From assembly GCA_945898275.1 (NCBI GenBank), contig CAMDHZ010000002.1, forward strand, positions 131,007 through 195,006: a stretch of DNA of 64,000 nucleotides, given 5' to 3'. Position 1 is the stretch's first letter. Every line of letters begins with the position of its first letter. This stretch comes from Chitinophaga pinensis. GTDB taxonomy: Bacteria > Bacteroidota > Bacteroidia > UKL13-3. A model generated the notes under the pieces. The model searched no databases. It was not told where the DNA came from and saw only the letters and a program-made list of their open reading frames with translations. The position numbers and the translations under genes are program-made. Positions 31,827 to 41,983 of this stretch are shown piece after piece.

Positions 31827-34616
31827 ATGAAAAAATTGGTGTTTTTTACATTTCTGGTGCTTAGCACTTCCTTGGCTTTTGCACAACAATTAATTACTAT
31901 CACGCCTGCTTTTGCTACGGCAAATGATAACAATGTGGTGATTACCTTTGATGCCTCGCTAGGCAATGCTGGCATGTTGGGCGAAGCAATGATTTATGCT
32001 CACGCAGGTGTTATTACTGATAAAAGCACTTCGGGCACCGACTGGAAATATGTGATTGCCGATTGGACCACCAATCTCCCTAAGGCTTTACTTACAAGAG
32101 TGGGTTCGAGCAACCTTTACACCTTAAACATTGGTAATATTAGAACCTATTATAACATTCCTGCAAGTGAAAAGGTGCTTCAATTGGCTTTTGTGTTTAG
32201 AAATGCAACGGGTACTAAAACGGGCAAAACCAGCAGCAATGGCGACATATTTGTTGACATAAACCAAGGCGGTTTTCAGGTTAAGTTGAATGCGCCACTA
32301 AAAGGTAGTTTTTTCCAAAGCACAGATTCTGTAAGCATTTCTGGCAATGGCTCGCTTAAAAGTAACCTTAAATTATTTGCTAATGGAGTAGAAGTAGCCA
32401 GTGTAAATGATGAAAGTATCATCAACTTTAAAACGGTGTTTTCGGCGTTTGGTTCAAACCGAGTAAACCTAGTTTTGCAAGGAAACAACAATGGCCAAAT
32501 GGCTTATGATAGCACCTACATTTTAGCCAAAACCACACCCCTCATTGCAAATGCACCTGCTGGTACAAAAGATGGTATCAATTATATTAATGATAGCACA
32601 GTGATTTTGCAGTTGTATGCACCCTTAAAACAATTTGTATATGTGATTGGCGACTTTAGCAATTGGGAGTTTATGCCTGAAATGTTAATGAACAAAACAC
32701 CTGATAATTCTCGCTATTGGATTAGTATTACCGGTTTAAAAAAGGGTATAGAATATGGTTTTCAATATGTGATAGATGATGCTCAAATGCGTGTAGCGGA
32801 TGTGTATGCCGATAAAATTTTAGACCCTTGGAACGACCAATGGATTGCCAAAGAAACTTATCCAAATTTGAAACCTTACCCTGCTGGAAAAACTACCGAA
32901 ATTGTTTCTGTTTTGCAAACAGGTCAAACAGCCTATAATTGGACAACCACCAATTATACCAAGCCAAATAAAGACAAGTTGATTATTTATGAGTTATTGG
33001 TGAGAGATTTTGTGGGCAAACATGATTATAAAACCTTAAAAGATACCATCGGTTATTTTAAGCGTTTAGGCATCAATTGCATTCAGCTAATGCCCATTAT
33101 GGAGTTTGAAGGCAATGAAAGCTGGGGTTATAATCCTATGTTTTTCTTTGCACCCGACAAATATTATGGCACCAAAGACGATTTGAAAGCCTTTGTAGAT
33201 GCCTGCCATAAGGAGGGAATTGCAGTGGTTTTAGACATTGCACTTAATCACTCATTTGGGCAAAATCCTCAGGTGCGCATGTATTTTAATCCGGCTGCTG
33301 GGCAATATGGACAACCCACCGCAGATAATCCTTGGTTTAACCAAACAGACCGCCACCCCTTTGGCGTTGGATATGACTATAACCATGAGGCTACGGTAGT
33401 GCAGAATTTTACCGATAGAGTAATTAAATACTGGTTAGAAGAATACAAGATAGATGGCTACCGCTTTGATTTATCTAAAGGCTTTACGCAAAAAAATAGC
33501 GGCACCGATGTGGCAACTTGGAATGCCTACGACCAAAGCAGGGTAAACATTTGGAACCGCATTCGTACCGAAATTCTGAAATATGCCCCTGATGCTTACT
33601 TAATTCTAGAGCATTTAGGTGATAACTCAGAAGAAAAAGTATTGGCAGACATGGGCTTTATGCTTTGGGGTAAAATGACCGAAAACTACGCCGAAGCCAT
33701 GATGGGTTATAACAACAGTAAAACCAACCTTAGCTGGGGCAATTACAAGCAAAGAGGTTTTGCGCAACCTAATTTAGTAACCTATGCAGAAAGTCACGAT
33801 GAGGAACGCGTTATGTTTAGCACCCTTACATATGGCAATAGCAATGCAAATTATAGCACCAAAACCTTAGACAATGCGCTGAGAAGAGTGGCAGCCTATC
33901 ATGCTTTGTTGCTGCCATTAAAAGGTCCAAAAATGTTGTGGCAAGGAGGCGAGTTGGGTTATGAAGTTTCTATTAATACCAATGGCAGAACTGGCAACAA
34001 GCCTTTCCGTTGGCAATATGTTACAGATGCAAAGCGCATTCGTGTATATCATGAAGTGGCTGCCATGGCTCAATTAAAGCAACATGTGGCATTGCAATCA
34101 GACAATTATGTGTATGATGTGTCGGGCATGGTAAAAACCTTACGCATTACCCACGATTCTATGAATGTATTTATTGCGGCCAACTTTGATTTAGTGCCTG
34201 CCACCTCCACCATCAATGCACAGAGCAGCAATTGGTGGTACAACTATATGACGGGGGATTCTATTGCAGCCAATATCTTGCAAACCATTAACATTGCCCC
34301 GGGCGATTATGTGATATATACCAGCAAAAAAGTTCTTTCTAATTTGCCATTGCGTGTGCAAAATGTTAATGCGGCCGAGGCTATTGCTCTGTATCCAAAT
34401 CCGTTTAAAGATGAATTGTTTGTGCTTTCGGAAAAGGAGAATATCAGCAAAATTGTGGTAACAGATATGCAAGGCAGGGAGGTTAGGGTTGAACCAAACC
34501 TTTTCTCTGCACAACAATGGCGATTAGATTTTTCTGGTTTAAATGCAGGCGTGTATGTGATTACGGTTTCAGGCAAAAACGGCGTTCAAAGTTTTAAAGC
34601 CATCAAACAAGACTAG
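31827..34616 (+). CDS. Secreted alpha-amylase family glycoside hydrolase with T9SS sorting domain
   Basis: LGINCIQLMPIMEFEGNESWGYNPMFFFAPDKYYG, KIDGYRFDLSKGF, C-term T9SS ALYPNPFKDELFVLSEKENISKIVVTDMQG. MKKLVFF... signal peptide start at 31827. Confidence 0.9.
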   Translation: MKKLVFFTFLVLSTSLAFAQQLITITPAFATANDNNVVITFDASLGNAGMLGEAMIYAHAGVITDKSTSGTDWKYVIADWTTNLPKALLTRVGSSNLYTLNIGNIRTYYNIPASEKVLQLAFVFRNATGTKTGKTSSNGDIFVDINQGGFQVKLNAPLKGSFFQSTDSVSISGNGSLKSNLKLFANGVEVASVNDESIINFKTVFSAFGSNRVNLVLQGNNNGQMAYDSTYILAKTTPLIANAPAGTKDGINYINDSTVILQLYAPLKQFVYVIGDFSNWEFMPEMLMNKTPDNSRYWISITGLKKGIEYGFQYVIDDAQMRVADVYADKILDPWNDQWIAKETYPNLKPYPAGKTTEIVSVLQTGQTAYNWTTTNYTKPNKDKLIIYELLVRDFVGKHDYKTLKDTIGYFKRLGINCIQLMPIMEFEGNESWGYNPMFFFAPDKYYGTKDDLKAFVDACHKEGIAVVLDIALNHSFGQNPQVRMYFNPAAGQYGQPTADNPWFNQTDRHPFGVGYDYNHEATVVQNFTDRVIKYWLEEYKIDGYRFDLSKGFTQKNSGTDVATWNAYDQSRVNIWNRIRTEILKYAPDAYLILEHLGDNSEEKVLADMGFMLWGKMTENYAEAMMGYNNSKTNLSWGNYKQRGFAQPNLVTYAESHDEERVMFSTLTYGNSNANYSTKTLDNALRRVAAYHALLLPLKGPKMLWQGGELGYEVSINTNGRTGNKPFRWQYVTDAKRIRVYHEVAAMAQLKQHVALQSDNYVYDVSGMVKTLRITHDSMNVFIAANFDLVPATSTINAQSSNWWYNYMTGDSIAANILQTINIAPGDYVIYTSKKVLSNLPLRVQNVNAAEAIALYPNPFKDELFVLSEKENISKIVVTDMQGREVRVEPNLFSAQQWRLDFSGLNAGVYVITVSGKNGVQSFKAIKQD

Positions 34617-37090
34617 CGTTCCGATTTCCCTTTTCTTACTGGTTCTGCTTTCCAAGGGTCTTCGGGCCATGCGTGTTTGGGGTAACGGCGTTTGAGCTCT
34701 TTTTTAACTTCGTGGTAGGTATTGTCCCAAAAGCTGCGTAGGTCTGTGGTTATTTGCACTGGCTTATATCCGGGTGATAGCAGGTGCAATACCAATTTGG
34801 TTTTTCCTTGGTTAATAACAGGTGTGTCGGCAATGCCAAAAACCTCTTGCAAGCGTACTGCCAATACAGGCGTTTCTCCATGGGCAAAGTAGGCTATTTT
34901 AAGCGCAGAACCTGTAGGAACCACATACTTTTCGGGGCAAAGTGTTTGAAGCATTTGTTGTTTCTCCCAGCTCAAACTATTTAATAGCGCTTCTTTCAGG
35001 TTGATTTTTTTGAAATCGTCATTTCTTTTTATGTCTAACAAGTAGGGTAGCAACCAATCGGGTTGTTGCAACAAGCTGTCTAAGCTTATGACTGGCCAAT
35101 TTTCTTCTGGGTTCCAAAGGTGTAAACTTGCCAAGCGATGGATAAGCTGTTCGAAGGGTTCTTGAATATCCAATAGGCTCAAACCTTCTTTTTTAATTGC
35201 TTCTACGAGGGCACGCTGTACCTTTTCTGGATTGGGATTTGCAAGGGGTTTAGATTGTAGCACGATGCTTCCAATTCTTAAGTCTTTGCTAGCCACAATC
35301 CCGCCTTTTCTGGTATCCCAAAGAATGGTTTCTTTTTCTTTTACCAAGGGCAATAAATCTTTTGGGTTTAGGGGAGCTGCTAAGAATATCTTCCCAAGTC
35401 CATCCCGAGTATCCATGTGGGCAACGGCCAACCAACTTTCATTGGCAAGGTCGTCTTTATGGCCAGCGGCAGCAATTTTGCCATTGGCCAACTGAAACTG
35501 TGCATTGTTACCATTTCTTGCGCAAGCAATGCGCTCTGGATAAGCGTATGCAAGCAGCAGTCCGGTTTCATATTTATCTACTGGGCTATTGTCTTCGGGC
35601 ACTTGCAGCAAGCCTCTGTAATAAGCAGCCAGCTTGGCAATGCGCGCCATTTTATGTCCTGCATTTTGGTTGCTTCTAAAACGTCTAAGGGCTTCAATGC
35701 GCAAGCTAAGGTCGATGCCCGCTTCTTTGCCCAAGGGGTCGCGTTCGTCTAGTAAGGCTGCAATCTCGCAAGCCAATTGCTGTGCGCTGGTATCGTTGGC
35801 AAGCAAAAGCATGTGAGCCATGCGTGGGTGGCAGGCCATAGATTGAAGCTTTTTGCCATGTGCTGTAATCTTGTTGTTTTCGATGGCACCCAATTGGTCT
35901 AAGGTTTCCATTGCCATTTGTAGTGCGCCCTCTGGCGGCAAGGTAAGCCAACTGAGTTTTTTAATATCACTCACGCCCCAAGTTAACAGGTCTAAACAAA
36001 CAGCTGTTAAATCTGCTTCTAGAATTTCTGGGACCCTGTGCAGGGCAAGTCTATCTTGCGTGGCGGTGGTCCACATGCGGTAACACACGCCCGGCGCTAG
36101 ACGGCCTGCACGGCCCGCTCTTTGGTCGGCAGAGTCTTTAGAAACCATTATCGTTTCAAGTCTGCTCAAACCAGATTTTGGGTCAAACCGAGAAATGCGG
36201 CTAAAGCCAGCATCTACCACTATTTTTATGCCTTCAATGGTTAAACTGGTTTCTGCAATAGAGGTGGCTAATACAATTTTTCTTCTCCCTTTTTTATTGG
36301 GCCAAATCGCCGCCATTTGTTCGGCATTAGAAAGCTGACCGTAAAGTGGGTGTATACTAAAATCGGGCAAATATTTTCTTAGCAGTTCTTCGCATTTTCT
36401 TATTTCTGCTTCGCCGGGTAAAAAGGCCAAGGCATCGCCTTCATTTTCTTTTACGGCTTGAACCAACACACGTGAAAGGGTCTCAGGTAGCAAGAGCAAA
36501 TCATTTTGCCCCGTGTATTTAAGCGTTACTGGAAACAGTTTTCCATCGCTTACAATGGCGTGAGCCTTAAGCATGCTTTGCAATTTGGGCATGTCTAGCG
36601 TGGCACTCATCACCAGAATACGCAAATCTGGACGCAGAATTTGTTGCACTTCCCGGCAAAGTGCAAGGGCCACATCAGCATGGATGCTTCTTTCATGGAA
36701 CTCATCAAAAATAACCAAGCCCACATTTTCGAGGGCGGTATCGTGTTGCATCATCTTGGTGAGGATGCCTTCTGTAATTACCTCGAGTTGGGTATCTTTA
36801 GAAACTACGTTTTCTAGCCTAACCCTATAGCCAACCGTTTTGCCAATGGGGGTTTTAAGCATATCGCTCATGCGCAGGGCAATGGTTTTAGCGGCCAGCC
36901 TTCGCGGTTCGAGCATTAAGATTTTTTTGCCCTTGAGCCAAGGTTCTTGCAGCAAGGCCAAAGGCAGCAAAGTACTTTTGCCAGCGCCCGGTGGGGCATT
37001 AACAATAAGGGTATTTTCTTGAGAGAGGTATTGCTTGGTCTCGTCAAGAATGGCGGTAATGGGAAGAGAAAAATCGTGCGGGTTAAACAT
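34613..37090 (-). CDS. hrpB: ATP-dependent helicase HrpB
   Basis: [48 protein letters not shown]-terminal HrpB region [21 protein letters not shown]-like. Confidence 0.95.
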   Translation of the reverse strand: MFNPHDFSLPITAILDETKQYLSQENTLIVNAPPGAGKSTLLPLALLQEPWLKGKKILMLEPRRLAAKTIALRMSDMLKTPIGKTVGYRVRLENVVSKDTQLEVITEGILTKMMQHDTALENVGLVIFDEFHERSIHADVALALCREVQQILRPDLRILVMSATLDMPKLQSMLKAHAIVSDGKLFPVTLKYTGQNDLLLLPETLSRVLVQAVKENEGDALAFLPGEAEIRKCEELLRKYLPDFSIHPLYGQLSNAEQMAAIWPNKKGRRKIVLATSIAETSLTIEGIKIVVDAGFSRISRFDPKSGLSRLETIMVSKDSADQRAGRAGRLAPGVCYRMWTTATQDRLALHRVPEILEADLTAVCLDLLTWGVSDIKKLSWLTLPPEGALQMAMETLDQLGAIENNKITAHGKKLQSMACHPRMAHMLLLANDTSAQQLACEIAALLDERDPLGKEAGIDLSLRIEALRRFRSNQNAGHKMARIAKLAAYYRGLLQVPEDNSPVDKYETGLLLAYAYPERIACARNGNNAQFQLANGKIAAAGHKDDLANESWLAVAHMDTRDGLGKIFLAAPLNPKDLLPLVKEKETILWDTRKGGIVASKDLRIGSIVLQSKPLANPNPEKVQRALVEAIKKEGLSLLDIQEPFEQLIHRLASLHLWNPEENWPVISLDSLLQQPDWLLPYLLDIKRNDDFKKINLKEALLNSLSWEKQQMLQTLCPEKYVVPTGSALKIAYFAHGETPVLAVRLQEVFGIADTPVINQGKTKLVLHLLSPGYKPVQITTDLRSFWDNTYHEVKKELKRRYPKHAWPEDPWKAEPVRKGKSER

Positions 37091-37143
37091 GTTTTAGTGC
37101 TAGAACAAAAACACTCCAAAGCAAAGGCTTCAGAGTGCAAGGG

Positions 37144-37230
37144 CGGAGAGAGAGGGATTCGAACCCTCGATACAGTTTCCCATATACACACTTTCCAGGC
37201 GTGCTCTTTCGACCACTCAGACATCTCTCC
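37144..37230 (-). tRNA. tRNA-Ser(GGA)
   Basis: 87 nt; GGAGAGA/TCTCTCC acceptor, long variable arm, GGTTCGAATCC T-loop, anticodon loop CTGGAAA. Confidence 0.95.
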
Positions 37231-37337
37231 GTAAAAAAAGGGTCACGAAGATGCTGTTTTTTTTCTCGATTACAAAACAACATGCTAAGCTTTGGCGTTT
37301 AGCGTAAACAATCCTAAATTCGATTAAAACAAACCAC

Positions 37338-38204
37338 ATGATTAAACCAATCTCAATTGCTCTGCTGCTTGCTATTTTTTGCAACAACAGCATTGCCCAA
37401 ACCAAATCTAATATTTCGGACGTGTTTATTTTTGGTGGAGGGCTTCTCATGGACAATCCCTACCTAAGTCGCCAAGAAATGCTGCAACTGGCGCCCAATT
37501 CTCCCTTGCTCCAGCAGGATTTAAGCAAGTTCTACGACAACAACTCTCCTTACGACTACAGCGGCACACAAGATGCAACCACCTTTTCTGCAATGCTGGG
37601 ATTTAATCCCTTTAAACCAAAATCCAATCGTTCTATAAGTCCAATTGTTAGAGTAGGCCTTTCGTTTGGTCAGGTTAACCTAGTAAACCAATACCTTAGT
37701 TATACAGAGCGCTTCCCTTATGATACCCTAATCTCGCAAAGAACGGGTGAGAAAATTTACCTCGACTCAATGGCTGGGAGCAGCCTAACCATGCAACAAA
37801 GTGGCAACCAAGCTAGGGTAGAAATTGCCTTGCTTTTCCAAACCAATCTCGAGCGGTGGGTGTCTGTTTACAGCGGATTGTCTGCTGGTGCAGGGCTAAC
37901 CTTTAACAACCGCACGCAAATAGGAAGAAGCAATTACCATTATGGCAATGGATATGGTTATGATTATTACTCAAGCAACTCCCAGTATGAGTGGGAAAAC
38001 TATAATAACAAAAATGGCTACTTGGTTCAAACCGCCATACCCATTGGCTTAAATGTAAGGTTAGGAAAGAAGAGGCCAATCTTAAATCAATCCTTTATCT
38101 TCATGGAATTTTCGCCTGGCCTTGCTTTTTACCATATTCCTGAGCTTAAAACGTATAGTAACTTTACCTATCAAACCAATGTGGGCATCAGGTTTAGGAT
38201 TTAA
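37338..38204 (+). CDS. Outer-membrane beta-barrel-like hypothetical protein
   Basis: Signal peptide and terminal beta strands (NVGIRFRI). Confidence 0.6.
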   Translation: MIKPISIALLLAIFCNNSIAQTKSNISDVFIFGGGLLMDNPYLSRQEMLQLAPNSPLLQQDLSKFYDNNSPYDYSGTQDATTFSAMLGFNPFKPKSNRSISPIVRVGLSFGQVNLVNQYLSYTERFPYDTLISQRTGEKIYLDSMAGSSLTMQQSGNQARVEIALLFQTNLERWVSVYSGLSAGAGLTFNNRTQIGRSNYHYGNGYGYDYYSSNSQYEWENYNNKNGYLVQTAIPIGLNVRLGKKRPILNQSFIFMEFSPGLAFYHIPELKTYSNFTYQTNVGIRFRI

Positions 38205-38225
38205 TTCTGCTATATTGCCCGCGAA

Positions 38226-40169
38226 ATGAAAAAAGTAATTACCATTTGTTTGATCCTATTTGTTAAATTGATAGGAGCACAGGACCAACATTTATGTTCG
38301 ATAAGCAAACTCAGTGCATTGCAAAGAAGCAGTCTCACCAAGAATAATTTAACCAACGCCCAAGCTAGCTTAATAGAAAAATATGATGTGGGTTTCCATC
38401 ATTTGTCATTGTCTGTTGAACGCACAAGCACTTTTATCAGCGGTAATGTTAGAACAATTGCCCGCTCACGGGTTGCTACCTTAGATACTTTTCTTTTTCA
38501 ATTACATACCAATTTTACGGTTGATTCAGTCCATGGTTCAAACCAAACCCCCTATTCTTTTACCAAAATTGGCGATGTAACAGTTGTAATGTTGCCGCAA
38601 AGTATTGGTTTGAACCAAATCATCGACCTCACTATTTATTATAGAGGCACCCCACCAAGTGGCGCAAGTGCAGCGATTGGAAACGGCTTTAGCAATAGGG
38701 CTTCTCCTACTTATGGCAATCAAATAACTTGGAGTTTAAGTCAGCCTTACAGTGCGTATGAGTGGTGGCCATGTAAGCAATCACTTCAAGATAAAATAGA
38801 TTCTATTTTTGTAAGTGTAACTACAGATACTTCCAACAAAGTTGGCTCACATGGGCTATTAAAACAAATAGATCTTAAACCTAATGGCAAGCATACTTTT
38901 CATTGGCAAAGTTTTTATCCTATCAACTATTATTTGGTAATGGTAACGGTAGGTCAATACACAGAATATAGACAATATGCTAAGCCAAAAGGTTATGCAG
39001 ACAGTATTCTAATTCAGAATTATATTTACAGCAATCCAGCAGCTTACACCAATAATGCTACTAGCATTTTGGCCACAAAGCCCCAATTAGAATTGTTCTC
39101 CGACATATTTGGCTTGTATCCCTTTCACAAAGAAAAATACGGCCATGTGATGGCGCCATTTAGCGGGGGCATGGAGCATCAAACCATGAGCAGCATGGGG
39201 ATTTTTAACTTTGGTATTGTAGCACACGAAGTGGCACATCAATGGTTTGGCGACAATGTTACCTGTGCCACTTGGAGCGATATTTGGTTAAACGAAGGTT
39301 TTGCTTCTTATAGTGAGTACTTGGCAAGGCGTTATTTATTACCCAATACGGCTTTGCAAGAACTAACAGATATGCATGCTGCGTCTAAACAAGAAGTTGG
39401 CGCTGTGTATGTAACTGATACTGCCAATGTAAACAGATTATTTAGCAGTGCGTTAACCTATAACAAAGGTGCAGCAGCCATTAGGGTATTGCATTATTTA
39501 TTGGGCGATTCAATGTTTTTTGAGGTGTGTAAAACCTATCAAACAAGATTTGCCAATGGCAACGCAAGTACGCAAGATTTCAATGATTTGGTAAACGAAC
39601 TCAGTGGTAAAAACTATGATTTTTATTTTGATCAATGGATTTATGGCATTGGCTTTCCGGCATATACGAGCACATGGAATCAAACAAATGGAAAATTCTA
39701 TTTAAAAGTAAAACAAGCCAATGCGCACAGCGGGGGTTTATTTAGTCTACCTATCGCCTTTAACTTGCAGCGTGCCATTGGAGACACCCAGATTGTGTTA
39801 GATATAAACACAAGCGAACAAAATATTGAACTGCCCGTTGGTGGAACCATAAGTAATGTGGTAATTGACCCAAATGTTTGGATATTAAAGAATAGCAGCA
39901 TGACAAAAGATGTAGGCTTAAGCGTTGGAGCACAAGCAGAAACAGCAAGTTTACGCATTTATCCAAACCCAGGAGAAGGTATGGTTTGGTTTGAACCAAG
40001 TTTACCAAACACTGCTAGGGTAGAGGTAATTGACCTAAGTGGAAGAACTTGCATGACCTTGAGCGGCAAAGATGGATTTGATTTGAGTTCATTGCAAGCT
40101 GGAGTTTATTTGCTGAATGTAAGAGATAATGCAGGCAAGCAACAGGTGATTAAATATCAAAAATATTGA
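38226..40169 (+). CDS. M1-family aminopeptidase with T9SS sorting domain
   Basis: GGMEHQTMSS and HEVAHQWFGD...NEGFASYSE; C-term LRIYPNPGEGMVWFEPSLPNTARVEVIDLSGR. Confidence 0.93.
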   Translation: MKKVITICLILFVKLIGAQDQHLCSISKLSALQRSSLTKNNLTNAQASLIEKYDVGFHHLSLSVERTSTFISGNVRTIARSRVATLDTFLFQLHTNFTVDSVHGSNQTPYSFTKIGDVTVVMLPQSIGLNQIIDLTIYYRGTPPSGASAAIGNGFSNRASPTYGNQITWSLSQPYSAYEWWPCKQSLQDKIDSIFVSVTTDTSNKVGSHGLLKQIDLKPNGKHTFHWQSFYPINYYLVMVTVGQYTEYRQYAKPKGYADSILIQNYIYSNPAAYTNNATSILATKPQLELFSDIFGLYPFHKEKYGHVMAPFSGGMEHQTMSSMGIFNFGIVAHEVAHQWFGDNVTCATWSDIWLNEGFASYSEYLARRYLLPNTALQELTDMHAASKQEVGAVYVTDTANVNRLFSSALTYNKGAAAIRVLHYLLGDSMFFEVCKTYQTRFANGNASTQDFNDLVNELSGKNYDFYFDQWIYGIGFPAYTSTWNQTNGKFYLKVKQANAHSGGLFSLPIAFNLQRAIGDTQIVLDINTSEQNIELPVGGTISNVVIDPNVWILKNSSMTKDVGLSVGAQAETASLRIYPNPGEGMVWFEPSLPNTARVEVIDLSGRTCMTLSGKDGFDLSSLQAGVYLLNVRDNAGKQQVIKYQKY

Positions 40170-40170
40170 G

Positions 40171-40201
40171 TTTGCCCAAAATTTAGAAAGGCGTATATTT
40201 G
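40171..40201 (+). promoter_or_regulatory. Bacteroidota-type promoter of tRNA-Arg (TTTG-N19-TATATTTG)
   Basis: TTTG 40171-40174 and TATATTTG 40194-40201, 17 nt upstream of the tRNA. Confidence 0.7.
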
Positions 40202-40218
40202 CCTAGCTTAAGGGAAAT

Positions 40219-40290
40219 GGTCTCGTAGTTCAACGGATAGAATAGATGTTTCCTAAACATTTGATAGCAGTTCGATTCTGCTCGAGACTA
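40219..40290 (+). tRNA. tRNA-Arg(CCT)
   Basis: 72 nt cloverleaf; GGTCTCG/CGAGACT acceptor, anticodon loop TTCCTAA, T-loop GTTCGATTC. Confidence 0.93.
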
Positions 40291-40325
40291 CAGAAGCTTT
40301 TAGCGGTTGGCTATTAGCAGTTAAC

Positions 40326-40357
40326 AAAAACCTGTCAAGATGTTGGCAGGTTTTTTT
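40326..40357 (+). terminator. Rho-independent terminator after tRNA-Arg
   Basis: AACCTGTCAA-GATG-TTGGCAGGTT followed by a T-run. Confidence 0.8.
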
Positions 40358-40387
40358 GTTCATAAAGCACTCTTTTTTTCTATACTA

Positions 40388-40629
40388 TTTATGGAGTAGC
40401 TCCCCACCATTTATGGAGTAGCACCGCACCATTTATAGAGTAGCACCGCACCATTTATAGAGTAGCTTCGCACCTTTTATAGAGTAGCTCCGTACCTTTT
40501 ATGGAGTAGGTATGTACCTTTTATGGAGTAGGTATGTACCTTTTATGGAGTAGCTCCGCACCTTTTATGGAGTAGGTATGTACCTTTTATGGAGTAGCTC
40601 CGTACCTTTTATGGAGTAGCACCGCACCA
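40388..40629. repeat. 22-bp tandem repeat array, 11 units
   Basis: Units TTTATRGAGTAG-NNNNNN-ACCW; 11 x 22 = 242 bp exactly. Confidence 0.95.
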
Positions 40630-40699
40630 TTTGGGTACCTGCTTGGTATAACCTATTGGTTCAACCCGAAACCCCTTTAAAATGCCCTATTTTACTTAG

Positions 40700-41968
40700 T
40701 TATTCCTTTATAAATTTTTGGCAAACCTTACCCAACTGCAGGCTATATAAACCTGCTGGCAAGGTTTCTAGCGAGATTTGGGATTGTGAGTTTTGTAGGA
40801 TGCCAGTGAGCAGCCTCTTGCCATAAATATCTATTATTTGATATTCCAAACCTATCAGGTTTTCTGCTATCTCTACCTGAATTAAACCATTGGCAGGGTT
40901 AGGAAACACTTGCACTTTTTGCGAACCTACCTGGTTTATCCCTGTTGAATTAATATTTATTTCTGTCCATGCAGTATCATTTTCACTGCATTTATGGGCT
41001 GTTAAAGTTACCCTAAAGTTCCCAGTAGTTTTATAGGTATGTAATGGCTCAAATTGGGAGGAAGTATCACCATCTCCAAATTCCCATAGATAGCTATCTG
41101 CATTTGTCGCTGCATTTTGAAACTGAATGGTTCTTGGCTTGTCCGTTTGATAAGTGAAGCTTGCTTTTGGTCCAAATTCACCTACGTTCCAATCGCCTAA
41201 TTTTTGATAAACAATCATCTTTGCTGCTTCTCTGATGGCCAAAGCCTGGTTGGTTGCTAATCCACCATTATAGGTAATTTGGGTAGGATCTTTTTTTAGT
41301 AGTATGGTATAAAAACAACAAGCAGCAGCATAGCTTCCTGCCAAAGAAGGGTGGCTTTCATCTGCATTGTAAAGCTCTATGCTAGGGTTATTTGCTCTAA
41401 GGTATTTCCAAACCGCACCAACAGGAGACAGTAGCGCCTTATTATCCTCAGCCATTTTGCTGTACCGCAGTGCCAATAAGCTATCCATTCCTGCATACGT
41501 GCACACAGGTGGCCAAGTTGGGCAGTTTTGTGCATCCCCATTTTTCCTGCCCCAAGTCATGTAAAACACCGTTTGGGTACAAGCATGGTTGGCATGAATG
41601 AGGCTATCTAAGGCTGTTGCATAAGGATATACCAATTCTTCTACATCTGCATCTGGAAAAGAAGGCAACTGACTTTGTTCTTGCAGCACCGCATAATCCC
41701 ATTTTTGGGAATTTATTTTTCCAAGCGAAACAGAATTAGTTGAATGCCCCATAAAGGTATGCCCACCTGGCGTATTGGCATCAGTTATAACCGTATCCCC
41801 GCTAGAAAGTGCAATATTGGATAAAAGCAAAGGAAGGTTATTGTATTGCGTGTAGCTATTTCCAAGGAAAAGCACCTTAAGGGATTGGGTTTGCGCAGAA
41901 ACTCCTATTGGTAACAGCAGCAATAAAAGATTAAAGACCAAAAGGTTTTCGAAGGTTTTAGTTGTCAT
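40700..41968 (-). CDS. Secreted SGNH/GDSL-like protein with PKD domain and T9SS sorting domain
   Basis: VLFLGNSYTQYNNLP; SYLWEFGDGDTSSQFEPLHTYKTTGNFRVTLTA; VFPNPANGLIQVEI. Confidence 0.8.
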   Translation of the reverse strand: MTTKTFENLLVFNLLLLLLPIGVSAQTQSLKVLFLGNSYTQYNNLPLLLSNIALSSGDTVITDANTPGGHTFMGHSTNSVSLGKINSQKWDYAVLQEQSQLPSFPDADVEELVYPYATALDSLIHANHACTQTVFYMTWGRKNGDAQNCPTWPPVCTYAGMDSLLALRYSKMAEDNKALLSPVGAVWKYLRANNPSIELYNADESHPSLAGSYAAACCFYTILLKKDPTQITYNGGLATNQALAIREAAKMIVYQKLGDWNVGEFGPKASFTYQTDKPRTIQFQNAATNADSYLWEFGDGDTSSQFEPLHTYKTTGNFRVTLTAHKCSENDTAWTEININSTGINQVGSQKVQVFPNPANGLIQVEIAENLIGLEYQIIDIYGKRLLTGILQNSQSQISLETLPAGLYSLQLGKVCQKFIKE

Positions 41969-41983
41969 ATAACCATTAGATAG

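Noticed and set aside
35232-37022. Numerous ORFs opposite hrpB
   Set aside because: hrpB is clearly coding on the minus strand; the others are antisense or alternate-frame with no motifs.
36916-37283. ORFs spanning the tRNA-Ser gene on both strands
   Set aside because: They overlap a convincing tRNA and the hrpB 5' end; no coding signal.
40219-40290. tRNA-Arg as an integration site of a mobile island
   Set aside because: I could not find a repeat of the tRNA 3' end downstream and no integrase is present.
40388-40629. Possible CRISPR array
   Set aside because: Units are contiguous 22-bp tandem repeats with no unique spacers of typical length and no cas genes in the window.
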